Part shown: positions 17,949-30,311 of the stretch, piece by piece
Numbering within the stretch: the first letter of the stretch is position 1
Layout of the letters: the number at the start of each line of letters is the position of its first letter
Origin: Thauera sp. JM12B12
GTDB taxonomy: Bacteria > Pseudomonadota > Gammaproteobacteria > Burkholderiales > Rhodocyclaceae
Assembly: GCF_039614725.1 (NCBI RefSeq)
Contig: NZ_CP154859.1
Span: 124,001-188,000 of the forward strand
Direction of reading: 5' to 3'
Length of the DNA: 64,000 nucleotides
Position numbers and translations under genes: made by a program
The notes under the pieces: generated by a model
What the model saw: the letters and a program-made list of their open reading frames with translations, nothing else
The model's database searches: none
Told to the model about the DNA's origin: nothing

Positions 17949-19271
17949 TCAGGCGTCGCGCTGGGCCGCCCGAACGCCGCGTGCCTCGTCGAGACCGGCG
18001 AGCGGTACCAGGGCGGCAGCGAACAGCAGCGCGCAGAACAGCACCGCCCCCTCCAGGCCGAACAGCCACTGCAGTAACCCGACCCCGAACAGGCCGAAGA
18101 TCGCCGCGAGCTTGCTGAACAGACCCCAGAACCCGAACAGCTCGGCGGCACGGCTTGCGGGGGCGAACATTCCCACCAGCGCGCGTCCGACCGACTGGCT
18201 CGAGCCCAGGCTGAGTCCCGACAGCGCGCCTGCAAACAGGAAGACCTGCTCGGCGGTGAGGGTGAGCGCGAACGTCGCGTTGAGTGCGGCCGTGACCGGC
18301 TGCACGGCGTAGATCGCAATGATGGCGGCGATCCACAGCAGCAAGGTCAGCGCATAGGTGAGTCGTCCGCCAAGTCGGCCCTGCAGGCTGCCGAACAGCA
18401 GCGCGCCGGCAAGGGCGGTGATCTGCACGACGATGAACATCAGGTTGCGCGTGCCCTCGCTCCAGCCGATCACCTGCGCACCGTATATGAAGGAGAAGGC
18501 GATGATCACCGACACGCCCGCCATCGCGAACAGGATGGACAGGAACAGACGGGCGAGGTCGGGGAATTCGCCTACCGAGCGCAGCGACTGCCGCAGCCGA
18601 CCGTAGCCCGCGGCCGCCAGCGTCAGCCTGAGCGGGCGGCGGTTGCCGATCGGGGGCTCGCGCAGCCACAGGAAGGTGGGGATGGCCGCGAGCAGGAAGA
18701 AGGCCGCTGCGAAAGGGCCCACCCAGCGCATGCGCTCGAAGTTGTCGCTGCTCACCTCGCCGAGGAAGATCAGCACGAAACCGGCCGACACCAGGCCGCC
18801 CGCGTAGCCGAGCGCCCAGCCGAGGCCCGAGATGCGGCCTAGCTCCTCGCTTTTGCCGAGGAACGGGAGGAAGCTGGCGATGAAGGACTCACCGGCCGCG
18901 TAAGCCGTGTTCGACACCACGATGAGCGCGAAGCCGAGCCAGATGTGCCCCGGGGCGACGAAATACAGCATTGCGGTCGCCGCGACGGTGACCAGGTAGC
19001 TGGCGAACAGCATGCGCTTCTTGGCCTGCGCGTGGTCCATGACGGCGCCGAGCAGCGGTGCGGTCATTACCACGAGCAGGTAGCTCAGGCACAGCGCCAG
19101 GCTCCACAGGAGGTTGCCCTGGCGGTAGTCGGGCGCGTCGCCGACGATGATGCGCGTGTAAAGGTCACCGAAGATCACCGTGATGATCAGCAGCGTATAG
19201 GCCTGGTTCGCGAAATCGAACATGCACCAGCCGAAGATTTCGCGCCTGTGCGCCTTGCGGGTCTCGATCAT
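17949..19271 (-). CDS. MFS transporter, UMF1/Atg22-like family
   Basis: A 440-residue major facilitator with 12 predicted helices. The N-terminus EIFGWCMFDFANQAYTLLIITVIF is characteristic of the UMF1 (Atg22-like) subgroup, as are NTAYAAGESFIASFLPFLG and GSSQSVGRALVGMFAPASRAAELFGFWGLFSKLAA. Fungal Atg22 releases amino acids from the vacuole; bacterial substrates are unknown. The start MIETRKAHRREIFGW at 19271 is the family N-terminus; 37 residues of open frame upstream have no such character. It lies between parB (convergent) and the atp operon (divergent), an insertion on the opposite strand into an otherwise conserved order. Confidence 0.85.
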   Translation of the reverse strand: MIETRKAHRREIFGWCMFDFANQAYTLLIITVIFGDLYTRIIVGDAPDYRQGNLLWSLALCLSYLLVVMTAPLLGAVMDHAQAKKRMLFASYLVTVAATAMLYFVAPGHIWLGFALIVVSNTAYAAGESFIASFLPFLGKSEELGRISGLGWALGYAGGLVSAGFVLIFLGEVSSDNFERMRWVGPFAAAFFLLAAIPTFLWLREPPIGNRRPLRLTLAAAGYGRLRQSLRSVGEFPDLARLFLSILFAMAGVSVIIAFSFIYGAQVIGWSEGTRNLMFIVVQITALAGALLFGSLQGRLGGRLTYALTLLLWIAAIIAIYAVQPVTAALNATFALTLTAEQVFLFAGALSGLSLGSSQSVGRALVGMFAPASRAAELFGFWGLFSKLAAIFGLFGVGLLQWLFGLEGAVLFCALLFAAALVPLAGLDEARGVRAAQRDA

Positions 19272-19408
19272 CGGGTGAGCTTTGTTGGCGGGCGTTCTGG
19301 AGGTCGGGAGACGGGCGCCGAGAGGCCTGGTTTTCGGCCTGTTGGATGTTACATCTTCTATAAGACACAGAACCGGGGGCAAAATCCTTGCTGCAATGCA
19401 ACCGAGGT

Positions 19409-19437
19409 TTGACTTTGCTGCGGTTAACCCCTACCAT
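19409..19437 (+). promoter_or_regulatory. Probable promoter of the atp operon
   Basis: TTGACT (19409-19414), a 17-bp spacer and TACCAT (19432-19437) give 5/6 and 4/6 matches to the sigma-70 consensus. The predicted start near 19444 leaves a leader of about 48 nt before atpI. A TATAAG at 19359-19364 is an alternative -10 without a good -35. Confidence 0.5.
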
Positions 19438-19491
19438 CCGCGGGATTTTAGGCGGTCGCCAGCGTCCTGGAACGCATGCGCGATAAACCCG

Positions 19492-19833
19492 ATGCTTAAA
19501 GCTGTCATACTGCAGGTGGTCGCGACACTCATCGCAGTGCTGCTTTCGGGCGCGCTGTTCGGTGTGCGCGGCGCGGTCTCCGCCGCAGGTGCCGGTGTGG
19601 CATGCGTGTTGCCGAGCTGGATGTTCGCGCTGCGTCTCGCGGCGATGACCAACCGCACCGGTTCGGCGAGTGTGACCGCTTTCGTCGCGGGCGAGTTCAT
19701 CAAGATCGCCTCGATTGTGGGATTGTTGGTGCTGGTGTGGGCCGTCTATCCTGACCTCCACTGGGGGGGCATGCTGGTGGGCCTCATACTGGCGCTGAAA
19801 GCGAATTTATTTGCATTTTTGGTGAAGACCTGA
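19492..19833 (+). CDS. atpI: ATP synthase subunit I
   Basis: A 113-residue membrane protein with four helices, first gene of the atp operon. AtpI helps assemble the c-ring in some bacteria and is dispensable in others. The sequence [24 protein letters not shown]...[17 protein letters not shown]...[19 protein letters not shown]...[16 protein letters not shown] matches the family, including the conserved 'G...P...F' and 'GEF.K' positions. The frame is open from 19282, but only the part from 19492 is conserved. atpB begins 2 bp after the stop. Confidence 0.88.
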   Translation: MLKAVILQVVATLIAVLLSGALFGVRGAVSAAGAGVACVLPSWMFALRLAAMTNRTGSASVTAFVAGEFIKIASIVGLLVLVWAVYPDLHWGGMLVGLILALKANLFAFLVKT

Positions 19834-19835
19834 CC

Positions 19836-20681
19836 ATGGCTGGAAACGCTCCCACCGCATCCGAGTACGTAACTCACCACCTCGGACACTTCAACAACAC
19901 CGGGCACCCCCAGGAAAACATCGTCGATTGGAGCGTCATCAATATCGACTCGATGTTCTTCTCGATCTCGCTGGGTCTGCTCACCGTCTTCATTCTCTGG
20001 CTTGCCGCGCGCAAGGCCACCTCCGGCGTGCCGGGCCGCTTCCAGGGCATCGTCGAGTTGCTCGTGGAGATGGTGGCCGATCAGGCCAAGGGCATCGTGC
20101 ATAGCGCCGAGTCGCGTCGCTTCGTCGCGCCGCTCGCGCTCACGGTCTTCGTCTGGATCTTCCTGATGAACGCGATGGACCTCGTGCCCGTCGATCTGAT
20201 CCCGATGATCTGGACCGGGGTGTACTCCGCGGCCGGCGGCGATCCCGCCCATGCCTACATGCGTGTGGTCGCGACTGCCGACCTCTCCGCTGCGCTCGGC
20301 CTGTCGATCGGCGTGCTGCTGCTCTGCCTCTACTACAACGTCAAGATCAAGGGTGTTTCGGGTTGGGTGCACGAGCTCTTCACCGCGCCCTTCGGTAGCC
20401 ACCCGCTGCTGTATCCGGTCAACTTCCTGATGCAGATCATCGAGTTCCTCGCCAAGACCGTTTCGCACGGCATGCGACTGTTCGGCAACATGTACGCCGG
20501 CGAACTCGTCTTCATCCTGATCGCCCTGCTCGGCGGCACCGCCACCGTGTTCGGCTTCGTCGGTCATGTTGTTGCAGGCACCATCTGGGCGATCTTCCAC
20601 ATCCTGGTCATCACCCTGCAGGCCTTCATCTTCATGATGCTGACCCTGGTGTACGTCGGTCAGGCGCACGAGAGCCACTAA
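19836..20681 (+). CDS. atpB: ATP synthase F0 subunit a
   Basis: A 281-residue inner-membrane stator subunit forming the proton half-channels next to the c-ring. The essential arginine lies in [23 protein letters not shown], and [18 protein letters not shown] is the conserved last helix. The N-terminal [16 protein letters not shown] is typical for betaproteobacteria. It follows atpI by 2 bp and precedes atpE by 65 bp. Confidence 0.97.
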   Translation: MAGNAPTASEYVTHHLGHFNNTGHPQENIVDWSVINIDSMFFSISLGLLTVFILWLAARKATSGVPGRFQGIVELLVEMVADQAKGIVHSAESRRFVAPLALTVFVWIFLMNAMDLVPVDLIPMIWTGVYSAAGGDPAHAYMRVVATADLSAALGLSIGVLLLCLYYNVKIKGVSGWVHELFTAPFGSHPLLYPVNFLMQIIEFLAKTVSHGMRLFGNMYAGELVFILIALLGGTATVFGFVGHVVAGTIWAIFHILVITLQAFIFMMLTLVYVGQAHESH

Positions 20682-20737
20682 GTTTCGGTTTCATCTACAA
20701 AGCAGTACCTGGTTTTTAAACTCACCTTCCCCACTAA

Positions 20738-20992
<255 letters not shown>

Positions 20993-21039
20993 TCGGTTCG
21001 AGTTCATCCTTTTTTGAACCAACCTGAGGGCCAAGAACC

Positions 21040-21513
21040 GTGAATTTGAACGCAACTCTGATAGCCCAGCTCGTTGTGTTCTTCATTCTGGCGTGGTTCA
21101 CGATGAAATTCGTGTGGCCGCCCATCGTGAAGGCACTGGACGAGCGTGCGAACAAGATCGCAGACGGGCTGGCAGCTGCGGACAAGGCCAAGGCCGATCT
21201 GGCGCTCGCCGAGAAGAAGGTCGTCGAGGAACTGCGCAAGGCCCGCGAATCCGCGGGTGATGTGCGTACCTCCGCTGAAAAGCAGGCGAGCCAGCTGATC
21301 GACGAGGCCCGCGCCGAAGCTTCCCGCATCATCGCTGCCGCGCGTGAAGCGGCCGAAGCCGAAGCCGGCGCGGCCACGCAGCGTGCCAAGGAAGCCCTGC
21401 GCGACCAGGTCGCAAACCTGGCGGTCGCGGGCGCGGAAAAGATCCTGCGCCGTGAGATCAACGCCCAGGTGCATGCCGAACTGCTTGCCAACCTGAAACA
21501 GGAACTGCACTAA
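21040..21513 (+). CDS. atpF: ATP synthase F0 subunit b
   Basis: A 157-residue peripheral stalk subunit. An N-terminal helix ([26 protein letters not shown]) is followed by a long alanine/glutamate/lysine-rich coiled coil to the C-terminus. The start is GTG at 21040, giving [10 protein letters not shown] as in relatives; there is no nearby ATG in frame. atpH starts 3 bp after the stop. Confidence 0.96.
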   Translation: MNLNATLIAQLVVFFILAWFTMKFVWPPIVKALDERANKIADGLAAADKAKADLALAEKKVVEELRKARESAGDVRTSAEKQASQLIDEARAEASRIIAAAREAAEAEAGAATQRAKEALRDQVANLAVAGAEKILRREINAQVHAELLANLKQELH

Positions 21514-21516
21514 GTC

Positions 21517-22050
21517 ATGGCCGAGAACGTCACCATCGCGCGCCCCTATGCCGATGCCGCCTTCGAGCTGGCTCGCGGGGCAGGTGCGCTGGGGCCTTGG
21601 TCGGAAGCGCTGGATCGGCTCGCCCTCGTGGCTGCCGATCCCAGCATGAAGGCGTGCTTCACCGATCCCAACCTGTCCGTCGATCAGCTCTACAAGCTGA
21701 CCCTGGACGTGGCCGGTGATCTGAACGCCGAACAGCAGAACTTCATCCGCGTCCTCGTGGAAAACGAACGTCTGCAGGTGCTTCCGGAGATCCGTGACCT
21801 GTTCGTTGCACTCAAGAACGAACACGAAGGTGTCCTCGAGGCGGAAATCGCCTCTGCCTTCCCGCTCGACGATGCTGCGCTGGCCGCACTGAAGGCCGAC
21901 CTTGAAGCCCGCTTCAAGGTCGCCGTGAATGTGACGGTCACCATCGCCCCCGAACTCATCGGTGGGGTCCGCATCGCTGTCGGCGACGAAGTCATCGACG
22001 CCTCGGTCCGCGGCAAGCTCGCGAACATGGCCGCTGCGCTAAAGAACTAG
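21517..22050 (+). CDS. atpH: ATP synthase F1 subunit delta
   Basis: A 177-residue soluble subunit joining the F1 head to subunit b. The N-terminal helical domain begins [19 protein letters not shown]. The C-terminal signature is [39 protein letters not shown]. It is separated by 3 bp from atpF and 8 bp from atpA, within the single atp operon. Confidence 0.96.
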   Translation: MAENVTIARPYADAAFELARGAGALGPWSEALDRLALVAADPSMKACFTDPNLSVDQLYKLTLDVAGDLNAEQQNFIRVLVENERLQVLPEIRDLFVALKNEHEGVLEAEIASAFPLDDAALAALKADLEARFKVAVNVTVTIAPELIGGVRIAVGDEVIDASVRGKLANMAAALKN

Positions 22051-22058
22051 GAGCATAA

Positions 22059-23603
<1,545 letters not shown>

Positions 23604-23624
23604 GGCCGGCGAGGGAGACGGAAT

Positions 23625-24494
23625 ATGGCTAGCGGTAAGGAAATCCGTACCAAGATCAAGAGCGTGCAAAACACGCGCAAGATCACCAAGGCCATGGAGA
23701 TGGTGGCCGCATCCAAGATGCGCAAGGCGCAGGACCGGATGCGCGCTGCCCGTCCCTTTGCCGAGAAGATCCGCCGACTCGCCGCGAACCTGTCCCAGGC
23801 CAATGTGACCGACTACAAGCACCCGTTCCTGGTCCGCAAGGACCAGGTCAGGCGGGTGGGGCTTATCCTGGTGACCACCGACAAGGGTTTGTGCGGTGGT
23901 CTCAATACCAACGTCCAGCGCGTCGCCGTCAACTCCATGAAGGAATGGGAGTCCGCCGGCGTGACCGAGATCCGTGCCTGCGCCATCGGCAACAAGGGCC
24001 TCGGTTTCATGCAGCGGATGGGGGTCAAGGTCGTCTCGCATGTCACCCAGCTCGGTGACACGCCGCACCTGGAGAAGCTGATCGGTCCGGTCAAGGTCAT
24101 GCTCGATGCGTTCCAGAACGACGAGATCGACGCGGTCTACCTGGCCTACACCCGCTTCGTGAACACCATGAAGCAGGAGCCGGTGCTGGAACAGTTGCTG
24201 CCGCTGACCGGCGAGAAGCTGGGCACGCCCGACAGCTCGTGGGATTACCTCTACGAGCCGGATCCGCAGGTCGTCATCGACGAGCTGCTGGTGCGTTACG
24301 TCGAGGCGCTGGTCTACCAGGCCGTGGCCGAGAACATGGCATCCGAACAGAGCGCGCGCATGGTGGCAATGAAGGCCGCTTCCGACAATGCCAAGAACGT
24401 GATTGGCGAGCTGCAGCTGGTCTACAACAAGACCCGTCAGGCCGCGATCACCAAGGAGCTGTCGGAAATCGTCGGCGGCGCCGCCGCGGTGTAA
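23625..24494 (+). CDS. atpG: ATP synthase F1 subunit gamma
   Basis: A 289-residue central rotor subunit. The N-terminal coiled coil [36 protein letters not shown] and C-terminal coiled coil [50 protein letters not shown] are the two family signatures. The middle domain ([11 protein letters not shown]) is complete. 21 bp separate it from atpA and 20 bp from atpD. Confidence 0.97.
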   Translation: MASGKEIRTKIKSVQNTRKITKAMEMVAASKMRKAQDRMRAARPFAEKIRRLAANLSQANVTDYKHPFLVRKDQVRRVGLILVTTDKGLCGGLNTNVQRVAVNSMKEWESAGVTEIRACAIGNKGLGFMQRMGVKVVSHVTQLGDTPHLEKLIGPVKVMLDAFQNDEIDAVYLAYTRFVNTMKQEPVLEQLLPLTGEKLGTPDSSWDYLYEPDPQVVIDELLVRYVEALVYQAVAENMASEQSARMVAMKAASDNAKNVIGELQLVYNKTRQAAITKELSEIVGGAAAV

Positions 24495-24505
24495 CGGATT
24501 AATGA

Positions 24506-25921
<1,416 letters not shown>

Positions 25922-25975
25922 CGAGGTCGCCCGCGTGCCACGCGAGTGGCGCGCGGGACATCAAGGGGGAACACA

Positions 25976-26401
25976 ATGGCTATGACGGTTCATGTCGACA
26001 TCGTCAGCGCAGAAGAGCAGATCTTCTCCGGGCTGGCAGAATTCGTCGCATTGCCGGGCGAAGCGGGCGAGCTGGGCATCCTGCCCGGCCACATGCCGCT
26101 GATGACCCGGATCAAGCCGGGTGCCGTACGCGTGCGTGCCCAGAACGCGACCGAAGAGGAGCTTATCTTCGTCGCGGGTGGCCTGCTGGAAGTGCAGCCG
26201 GGTCTGGTGACGGTGCTTGCCGACACGGCGATCCGCGGTCGTGACCTCGACGAAGCCAAGGCGCTCGAAGCCAAGCGCAAGGCCGAAGAGGCGATGGCCA
26301 ACCAGAGCGCGCGGCTGGATTACGCCAAGGCCCAGGCTGAGCTCATGGAAGCCGTGGCGCAGCTCGCTGCAATCGAACGTTTGCGCAAGCGCGGACACTG
26401 A
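25976..26401 (+). CDS. atpC: ATP synthase F1 subunit epsilon
   Basis: A 141-residue central stalk subunit and intrinsic inhibitor of ATP hydrolysis. The beta-sandwich starts [49 protein letters not shown]. The C-terminal helical hairpin [21 protein letters not shown]...[19 protein letters not shown] is present in full. An upstream ATG at 25946 is open, but the AAGGGGGA Shine-Dalgarno serves 25976. Last gene of the operon; a terminator follows 40 bp later. Confidence 0.96.
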   Translation: MAMTVHVDIVSAEEQIFSGLAEFVALPGEAGELGILPGHMPLMTRIKPGAVRVRAQNATEEELIFVAGGLLEVQPGLVTVLADTAIRGRDLDEAKALEAKRKAEEAMANQSARLDYAKAQAELMEAVAQLAAIERLRKRGH

Positions 26402-26441
26402 GCGCGGGGCGCGTCGTCGCGACGCCGCAGCCCGAAAGAAG

Positions 26442-26468
26442 AGGCAGCTCATCGAGCTGCCTTTTTTG
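26442..26468 (+). terminator. Rho-independent terminator of the atp operon
   Basis: AGGCAGCTC (26442-26450), loop ATC, then GAGCTGCCT (26454-26462), followed by TTTTTGTTT. The 9-bp perfect stem, 3-nt loop and long T run make it the clearest terminator in the window. On the minus strand the stem is preceded by few A residues that could act as a T run for ubiJ, so it may work in both directions. Confidence 0.93.
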
Positions 26469-26524
26469 TTTCTCCCGCCACGTGGGGAGCGTTCGGGCGC
26501 GCCGCGCGCGCCGCGAGCGAGGCC

Positions 26525-27106
26525 TCAGCGAGGCTTGCCCAGTCTCGCCACACGCTTGTCCAGACGCGCTACCGCATCCCGCAGTGCCACGACCTCCTCG
26601 GCGAAACCCGGAAGCGCCTTGCGCGACACGAGCAGCGGTGACTCCTCGGTCAGGTACTCGCTCAGGTTGCCGCCCGCGCGCTCGAGCGTTCGCTTGCCCT
26701 CGGCAGCCGCCCTGCGGCCGCCCTCGACGATGCGGTGTGCGGCGATGTCGCCCAAGACGCGCGCCAGATCCTCCTCCGCATCCCAGCGCAGGTGGCGAAA
26801 AACGAAACCAAGGGCCTCGGCAAACTCGGCGTTGCCCTCGATGCGTACATGGCGCATCGCGGTCTCGAGTCCATCGACCAGCAATCGGGGGAGCTCCGCG
26901 ACCGCCAGGCGCAGCGTGACCTCGGGCGCCTCCTCGCCGCTCCATTCCGCAAGCTGACCGTCGGCGGCGACCGAGAAATCGATCTCGGCCACGGGCGCCA
27001 GTGCGAGCCGCGCCGTCCTGCCCGCATGGGGCTGAAGACGCTGGCGCGCCCAGCCCGCCTGTGAGAGCAGGTGGTTGGTTGCGGAGAGGAAGAGGCTGGA
27101 GATCAT
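26525..27106 (-). CDS. ubiJ: Ubiquinone biosynthesis accessory factor UbiJ (SCP2 domain)
   Basis: A 193-residue lipid-binding accessory protein that, with UbiK, scaffolds the soluble Ubi complex. The N-terminal SCP2-like domain (ISSLFLSATNHLLSQAGWARQRLQPHAGRTARL...EVTLRLAVAELPRLL) is followed by the segment VRIEGNAEFAEALGFVFRHLRWDAEEDLARVLGDIAAHR, highly typical of UbiJ, and a C-terminal coiled coil (VVALRDAVARLDKRVARL). The start at 27106 gives the family N-terminus. It lies downstream of ubiE and the Tim44-like gene on the same strand. In most relatives ubiB follows; here the atp operon's end is met instead. Confidence 0.87.
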   Translation of the reverse strand: MISSLFLSATNHLLSQAGWARQRLQPHAGRTARLALAPVAEIDFSVAADGQLAEWSGEEAPEVTLRLAVAELPRLLVDGLETAMRHVRIEGNAEFAEALGFVFRHLRWDAEEDLARVLGDIAAHRIVEGGRRAAAEGKRTLERAGGNLSEYLTEESPLLVSRKALPGFAEEVVALRDAVARLDKRVARLGKPR

Positions 27107-27256
27107 GGGTTCACTCGGGGTTCGGAGTACGCATGGGCAGTGTGTGGGGAAGCGGGGCATGCGAGCGGTGATGGCGAGTGCGACCGGCAGTCAGCCGCGC
27201 CTCGCCATTGTGTCCGGCGCATGCTCCATGGGGCGAAATCCCGGGGTGCAAATCAA

Positions 27257-27298
27257 TCGGGCCCGCCGCGTCTCCGTCCGAGACGCCGGCAGGCCCGA
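27257..27298 (-). terminator. Imperfect hairpin after the Tim44-like gene
   Basis: Two arms of about 19 nt (27257-27275 and 27280-27298) pair with one mismatch and one bulge around a short loop. The hairpin lies 40 bp after the Tim44-like stop and 151 bp before ubiJ. The T-rich tail read on the minus strand is weak (TTGATTTG), so it may attenuate rather than end transcription into ubiJ. Confidence 0.5.
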
Positions 27299-27337
27299 AT
27301 CCCCGGTGGACACGGCGCACCGTGTCCCGGAGGCTGC

Positions 27338-28222
27338 TTACTGCGCCTGCTGGATGCCGGCGATCAGCCAGCCGCCACTGCCGGCGCGCGGCTTGGTCAG
27401 GTGCCAGATCTCGTCGAAAGCCTCCGGAGCGGCCTCCGCGTCCTCGCGCAGCAGTCCGGAGAAGCGCACGCTGACGATGTAGCGGCTGTCTTCCTCGACG
27501 ACGTCGATCACCGTTGCGTCGAGTTCGACGACATCGGTGCGCTGCCCTGCCCCGCGGCGTTCGTTGAGCTGCATGCACAGCTCGGCGAAGACTTCAGGCG
27601 TGGTGAACTCGCGCAGATCGTCGAGGTTGCCCGCATCGTTCGCGGCCTGCAGCCGGATGAAGTTGAGCTTGGCCTGGCGGGCAAAGCCTTCGACATCGAA
27701 GCCGGAAGCGATCGCCCGCTCCAGACCGCTCGGAGCCGCCGTCGCACCACCCGCGAAAGGCGCGTTGCCTTCGAAGGCCTGGGCGGGAGCTTGGGCCGCT
27801 GCACCCGGAGCACCCGCGTACTGCAGCCGGTTTGCGGACTGCGCGCCCGACGCCCCACCCGCACGACGGAAGATCAGGCGGAAGATGAAGAACGCGGCCG
27901 CGGCGAGCAGCAGGATCATCACGAAGTTCGCGAAGCCCTCGCCCAATCCCAGGTGCGAAAACAGCGCCGCAAGACCGAGGCCCGCGGCGAGACCGGCGAT
28001 CGGGCCCATCCACGAGCGCTTGGGCTGCGCTGCAGTGGCAGCGCCCGCCGCTGCGGGCGATTGCTGCTGGGTGGCGGCGGGCTGGCGTGGCTGTGCCGGA
28101 GGCGTCGCCTGGCGCTGCATGCCGAAGCTGCTGCCGCCGCCGAGGCGCTTGGCCTCCGCTTCGGAGGCAGCGAAGCCGAACGACATCACGGCAACGATCA
28201 GGGAAAGGAAAAAACTCTTCAT
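27338..28222 (-). CDS. Tim44-like domain membrane-anchored protein
   Basis: A 294-residue protein with an N-terminal signal-like segment (MKSFFLSLIVAVMSFGFAASEAEA), a glutamine/proline/alanine-rich linker, a hydrophobic pair of helices (about 75-120, IAGLAAGLGLAALFSHLGLGEGFANFVMILLLAAAAFFIFRLIF) and a C-terminal Tim44/TimA domain (about 165-294). Conserved positions in the domain include FDVEGFARQAKLNFIRLQAANDAGNLDDLREFTTPEVFAEL and FDEIWHLTKP. Mitochondrial Tim44 docks Hsp70 at the translocon; the bacterial proteins have been linked to membrane protein handling, without a settled role. It is placed between ubiE (19 bp upstream) and ubiJ. Confidence 0.83.
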   Translation of the reverse strand: MKSFFLSLIVAVMSFGFAASEAEAKRLGGGSSFGMQRQATPPAQPRQPAATQQQSPAAAGAATAAQPKRSWMGPIAGLAAGLGLAALFSHLGLGEGFANFVMILLLAAAAFFIFRLIFRRAGGASGAQSANRLQYAGAPGAAAQAPAQAFEGNAPFAGGATAAPSGLERAIASGFDVEGFARQAKLNFIRLQAANDAGNLDDLREFTTPEVFAELCMQLNERRGAGQRTDVVELDATVIDVVEEDSRYIVSVRFSGLLREDAEAAPEAFDEIWHLTKPRAGSGGWLIAGIQQAQ

Positions 28223-28241
28223 GGCTCTGGGGTCTCCTGGG

Positions 28242-28979
28242 TCAGATCTTGTAGCCCCGATGCAGCGCGACCACGCCGGCACTCAGGTTGAAGTAGTCGA
28301 CCCGGGCGAGGCCGACTTGTTCCATCATCGCCTTCAATTCCTCCTGCCCCGGGTGCATGCGGATGGATTCGGCGAGGTAGCGGTAGCTCTCAGCGTCGTT
28401 CGCCACCTTCTCGCCCATCCAGGGCAGGAGCTTGAAGGAATACAGATCGTAGATCGGCGACAGCGGCTTCCACACGCGGGAAAACTCGAGCACCAGCAGG
28501 CGGCCGCCCGGGCGCAGCACGCGGCGCATCTCGGCCAGGGCGACGTCCTTGTGGGTCATGTTGCGCAGGCCGAAGGCCACGGTGACGCAGTCGAACCAGT
28601 CGTCGGGGAAGGGGAGCTTCTCGGCGTTGCACTGCGCGACCGGCATCGAGAACCCGTGGTCAACCATGCGGTCGCGTCCGCGCGACAGCATCGCGTGGTT
28701 GATGTCGGTCAGCCAGACCTGGCCCGCCCGGCCGACCTTGCGCGCGAACGCCAGCGACAGGTCGGCCGTGCCACCGGCGACGTCGAGCACGCGGTCGCCT
28801 TCGCGGACGCCGGAGACCTGGATCGTGAAATGCTTCCACAGACGGTGCAGGCCCAACGACATGAGGTCGTTCATCACGTCGTATTTCTGCGCGACCGAGG
28901 AGAACACCTCGGCCACCTTCTTCTGCTTGAGTTCTTCGTCGACCGTCTGGAAGCCGAAGTGAGTCGTCTTGTCGCTCAT
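28242..28979 (-). CDS. ubiE: Ubiquinone/menaquinone C-methyltransferase UbiE
   Basis: A 245-residue AdoMet-dependent enzyme that methylates carbon 2 of the benzoquinol ring in ubiquinone synthesis. Signatures: [44 protein letters not shown] at the N-terminus, the AdoMet site [17 protein letters not shown], and [13 protein letters not shown] (here [28 protein letters not shown]). It starts 7 bp after the DUF971 gene ends, so they are co-transcribed, with the Tim44-like gene and ubiJ behind. Cytosolic face of the membrane, in the Ubi metabolon. Confidence 0.97.
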   Translation of the reverse strand: MSDKTTHFGFQTVDEELKQKKVAEVFSSVAQKYDVMNDLMSLGLHRLWKHFTIQVSGVREGDRVLDVAGGTADLSLAFARKVGRAGQVWLTDINHAMLSRGRDRMVDHGFSMPVAQCNAEKLPFPDDWFDCVTVAFGLRNMTHKDVALAEMRRVLRPGGRLLVLEFSRVWKPLSPIYDLYSFKLLPWMGEKVANDAESYRYLAESIRMHPGQEELKAMMEQVGLARVDYFNLSAGVVALHRGYKI

Positions 28980-28986
28980 GATCTAT

Positions 28987-29409
28987 TCAGTGGTGATGGC
29001 CGCAGCCGCCCTTGGGCGCAGGGGGCGGGACCTTGGACGGATCGCGGGTGCCGCCGGCGCGCTCGAGTGCCTCGAGGTAGTTGTTCCACAGCGCTTCCTG
29101 GTCGCGGCCGAGCGCGTAGAGGTAGTCCCAGGAATAGAGCCCGCTGTCGTGGCCGTCCGAGAAGGTGGGCTTGATGGCGTAGTTGCCGACCGGCGAGACA
29201 TCCACGATGTCCACGTCGCGCTTGCCCTGCTGCAGCGTCTCCTGCCCGGGACCATGACCGCGCACTTCGGCGGACGGCGAATACACGCGCAGGAACTCGA
29301 AGGGCAGCTCGAAGCGGCTGCCGTCGTCGAAGGCGATCTCGAGCCGCTTCGAGGCGCGATGCACGGTAATTTCGGTGGGGAGCGGGGTGTTCTCGTCGAG
29401 TCCGGCCAT
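28987..29409 (-). CDS. DUF971 (GBBH-like N-terminal) domain protein
   Basis: A 140-residue protein of the DUF971 family. The core TEITVHRASKRLEIAFDDGSRFELPFEFLRVYSPSAEVRGHGPGQ and the end GLYSWDYLYALGRDQEALWNNYLEALERAG are the family signatures. The fold is that of the N-terminal domain of gamma-butyrobetaine hydroxylase. The C-terminus ends GGCGHHH, a cysteine/histidine tail that could bind a metal. Related proteins are encoded beside Fe-S carriers in some genomes; here it heads the ubiE group. Function unknown. Confidence 0.85.
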   Translation of the reverse strand: MAGLDENTPLPTEITVHRASKRLEIAFDDGSRFELPFEFLRVYSPSAEVRGHGPGQETLQQGKRDVDIVDVSPVGNYAIKPTFSDGHDSGLYSWDYLYALGRDQEALWNNYLEALERAGGTRDPSKVPPPAPKGGCGHHH

Positions 29410-29512
29410 GGCAGCTGTCGCGCTGGAGGGGCCCCAATCATACCCGAATCGCCCGAGCGCGGTCCCGGCGCCACGGCGGACGCCGCGCACGGGTCTGTTG
29501 CGCTTCGATGAC

Positions 29513-29546
29513 GTGTCATCAAAGCTTCAAGGAGCTGCAATACACT
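29513..29546 (+). promoter_or_regulatory. Possible Pho box and -10 upstream of phoB
   Basis: GTGTCAT-CAAA-GCTTCAA (29513-29530) resembles the Pho box arrangement of two 7-mers split by 4 AT-rich bases. The first half matches CTGTCAT at 6 of 7 and the second only at TCA. A TACACT -10 at 29541-29546 lies 10 bp downstream, the normal spacing for PhoB-activated promoters, which lack a -35. Autoregulation of phoB is known in other bacteria. The weak second half keeps this tentative. Confidence 0.4.
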
Positions 29547-29574
29547 CGCGCCAATGCAATAAGGGAGTCCAGGC

Positions 29575-30285
29575 ATGCCAGCGAACATCTTGCTCGTGGA
29601 AGACGAACCGGCGATTCAGGAACTGATCGCAGCCAACCTCGCCCGCGCGGGACACCACGTCGTCCGCGCCGGCGACGCCGAGACCGCGCAGCGCATCGTG
29701 CGCGAGGCGCTGCCAGATCTGGTGCTGCTCGACTGGATGCTGCCGGGTGCCTCGGGCATCGAGTTCGCCCGCCGGCTGAGGGCGGAAGAGCGTACGCGGG
29801 AGATCCCGATCATCATGCTCACCGCGCGCGGCGAGGAGCAGGACAAGGTCACCGCCCTGGAGATCGGAGCGGACGACTACGTGACCAAGCCCTTCAGTCC
29901 GCGCGAGCTGGTCGCCCGCATCAAGGCGGTCCTGCGTCGGCGCGCGCCTCAGGCCACCGAGGATGCGGTCGAGCTCGGCGGGCTGCGCCTGGATCCGGCC
30001 ACGCATCGCGTGACCGCTGGCGAGACGGCGCTGGCGCTGGGGCCGACCGAGTTCCGCCTGCTGCATTTCCTGATGACCCACCCGGAGCGGGTGCATTCGC
30101 GCGCGCAGTTGCTCGACCAGGTGTGGGGCGATCACGTCTTCGTCGAGGAACGCACGGTGGACGTTCACATCCGCCGCCTGCGCTGTGCCCTCGAGCCGAG
30201 CCATCACGACGGCCTGATCCAGACCGTGCGTGGCAGCGGGTACCGGCTGTCGGTGCAGGCTCGGCAGCCGGCGCCGGCGCCCTGA
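29575..30285 (+). CDS. phoB: Phosphate regulon response regulator PhoB
   Basis: A 236-residue OmpR-class response regulator. The receiver domain (1-125) has the acidic pocket VEDE at 8-11, phosphoacceptor Asp53 in LLDWMLPG, and Lys in [14 protein letters not shown]. The C-terminal winged helix (about 135-230) contains [52 protein letters not shown]. The wording [18 protein letters not shown] is diagnostic for PhoB over other OmpR proteins. phoR follows 26 bp after the stop. It activates high-affinity phosphate uptake genes, none of which is in this window. Confidence 0.95.
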   Translation: MPANILLVEDEPAIQELIAANLARAGHHVVRAGDAETAQRIVREALPDLVLLDWMLPGASGIEFARRLRAEERTREIPIIMLTARGEEQDKVTALEIGADDYVTKPFSPRELVARIKAVLRRRAPQATEDAVELGGLRLDPATHRVTAGETALALGPTEFRLLHFLMTHPERVHSRAQLLDQVWGDHVFVEERTVDVHIRRLRCALEPSHHDGLIQTVRGSGYRLSVQARQPAPAP

Positions 30286-30311
30286 CCCTGGCTGCCCGTC
30301 ACGGACCGCGC

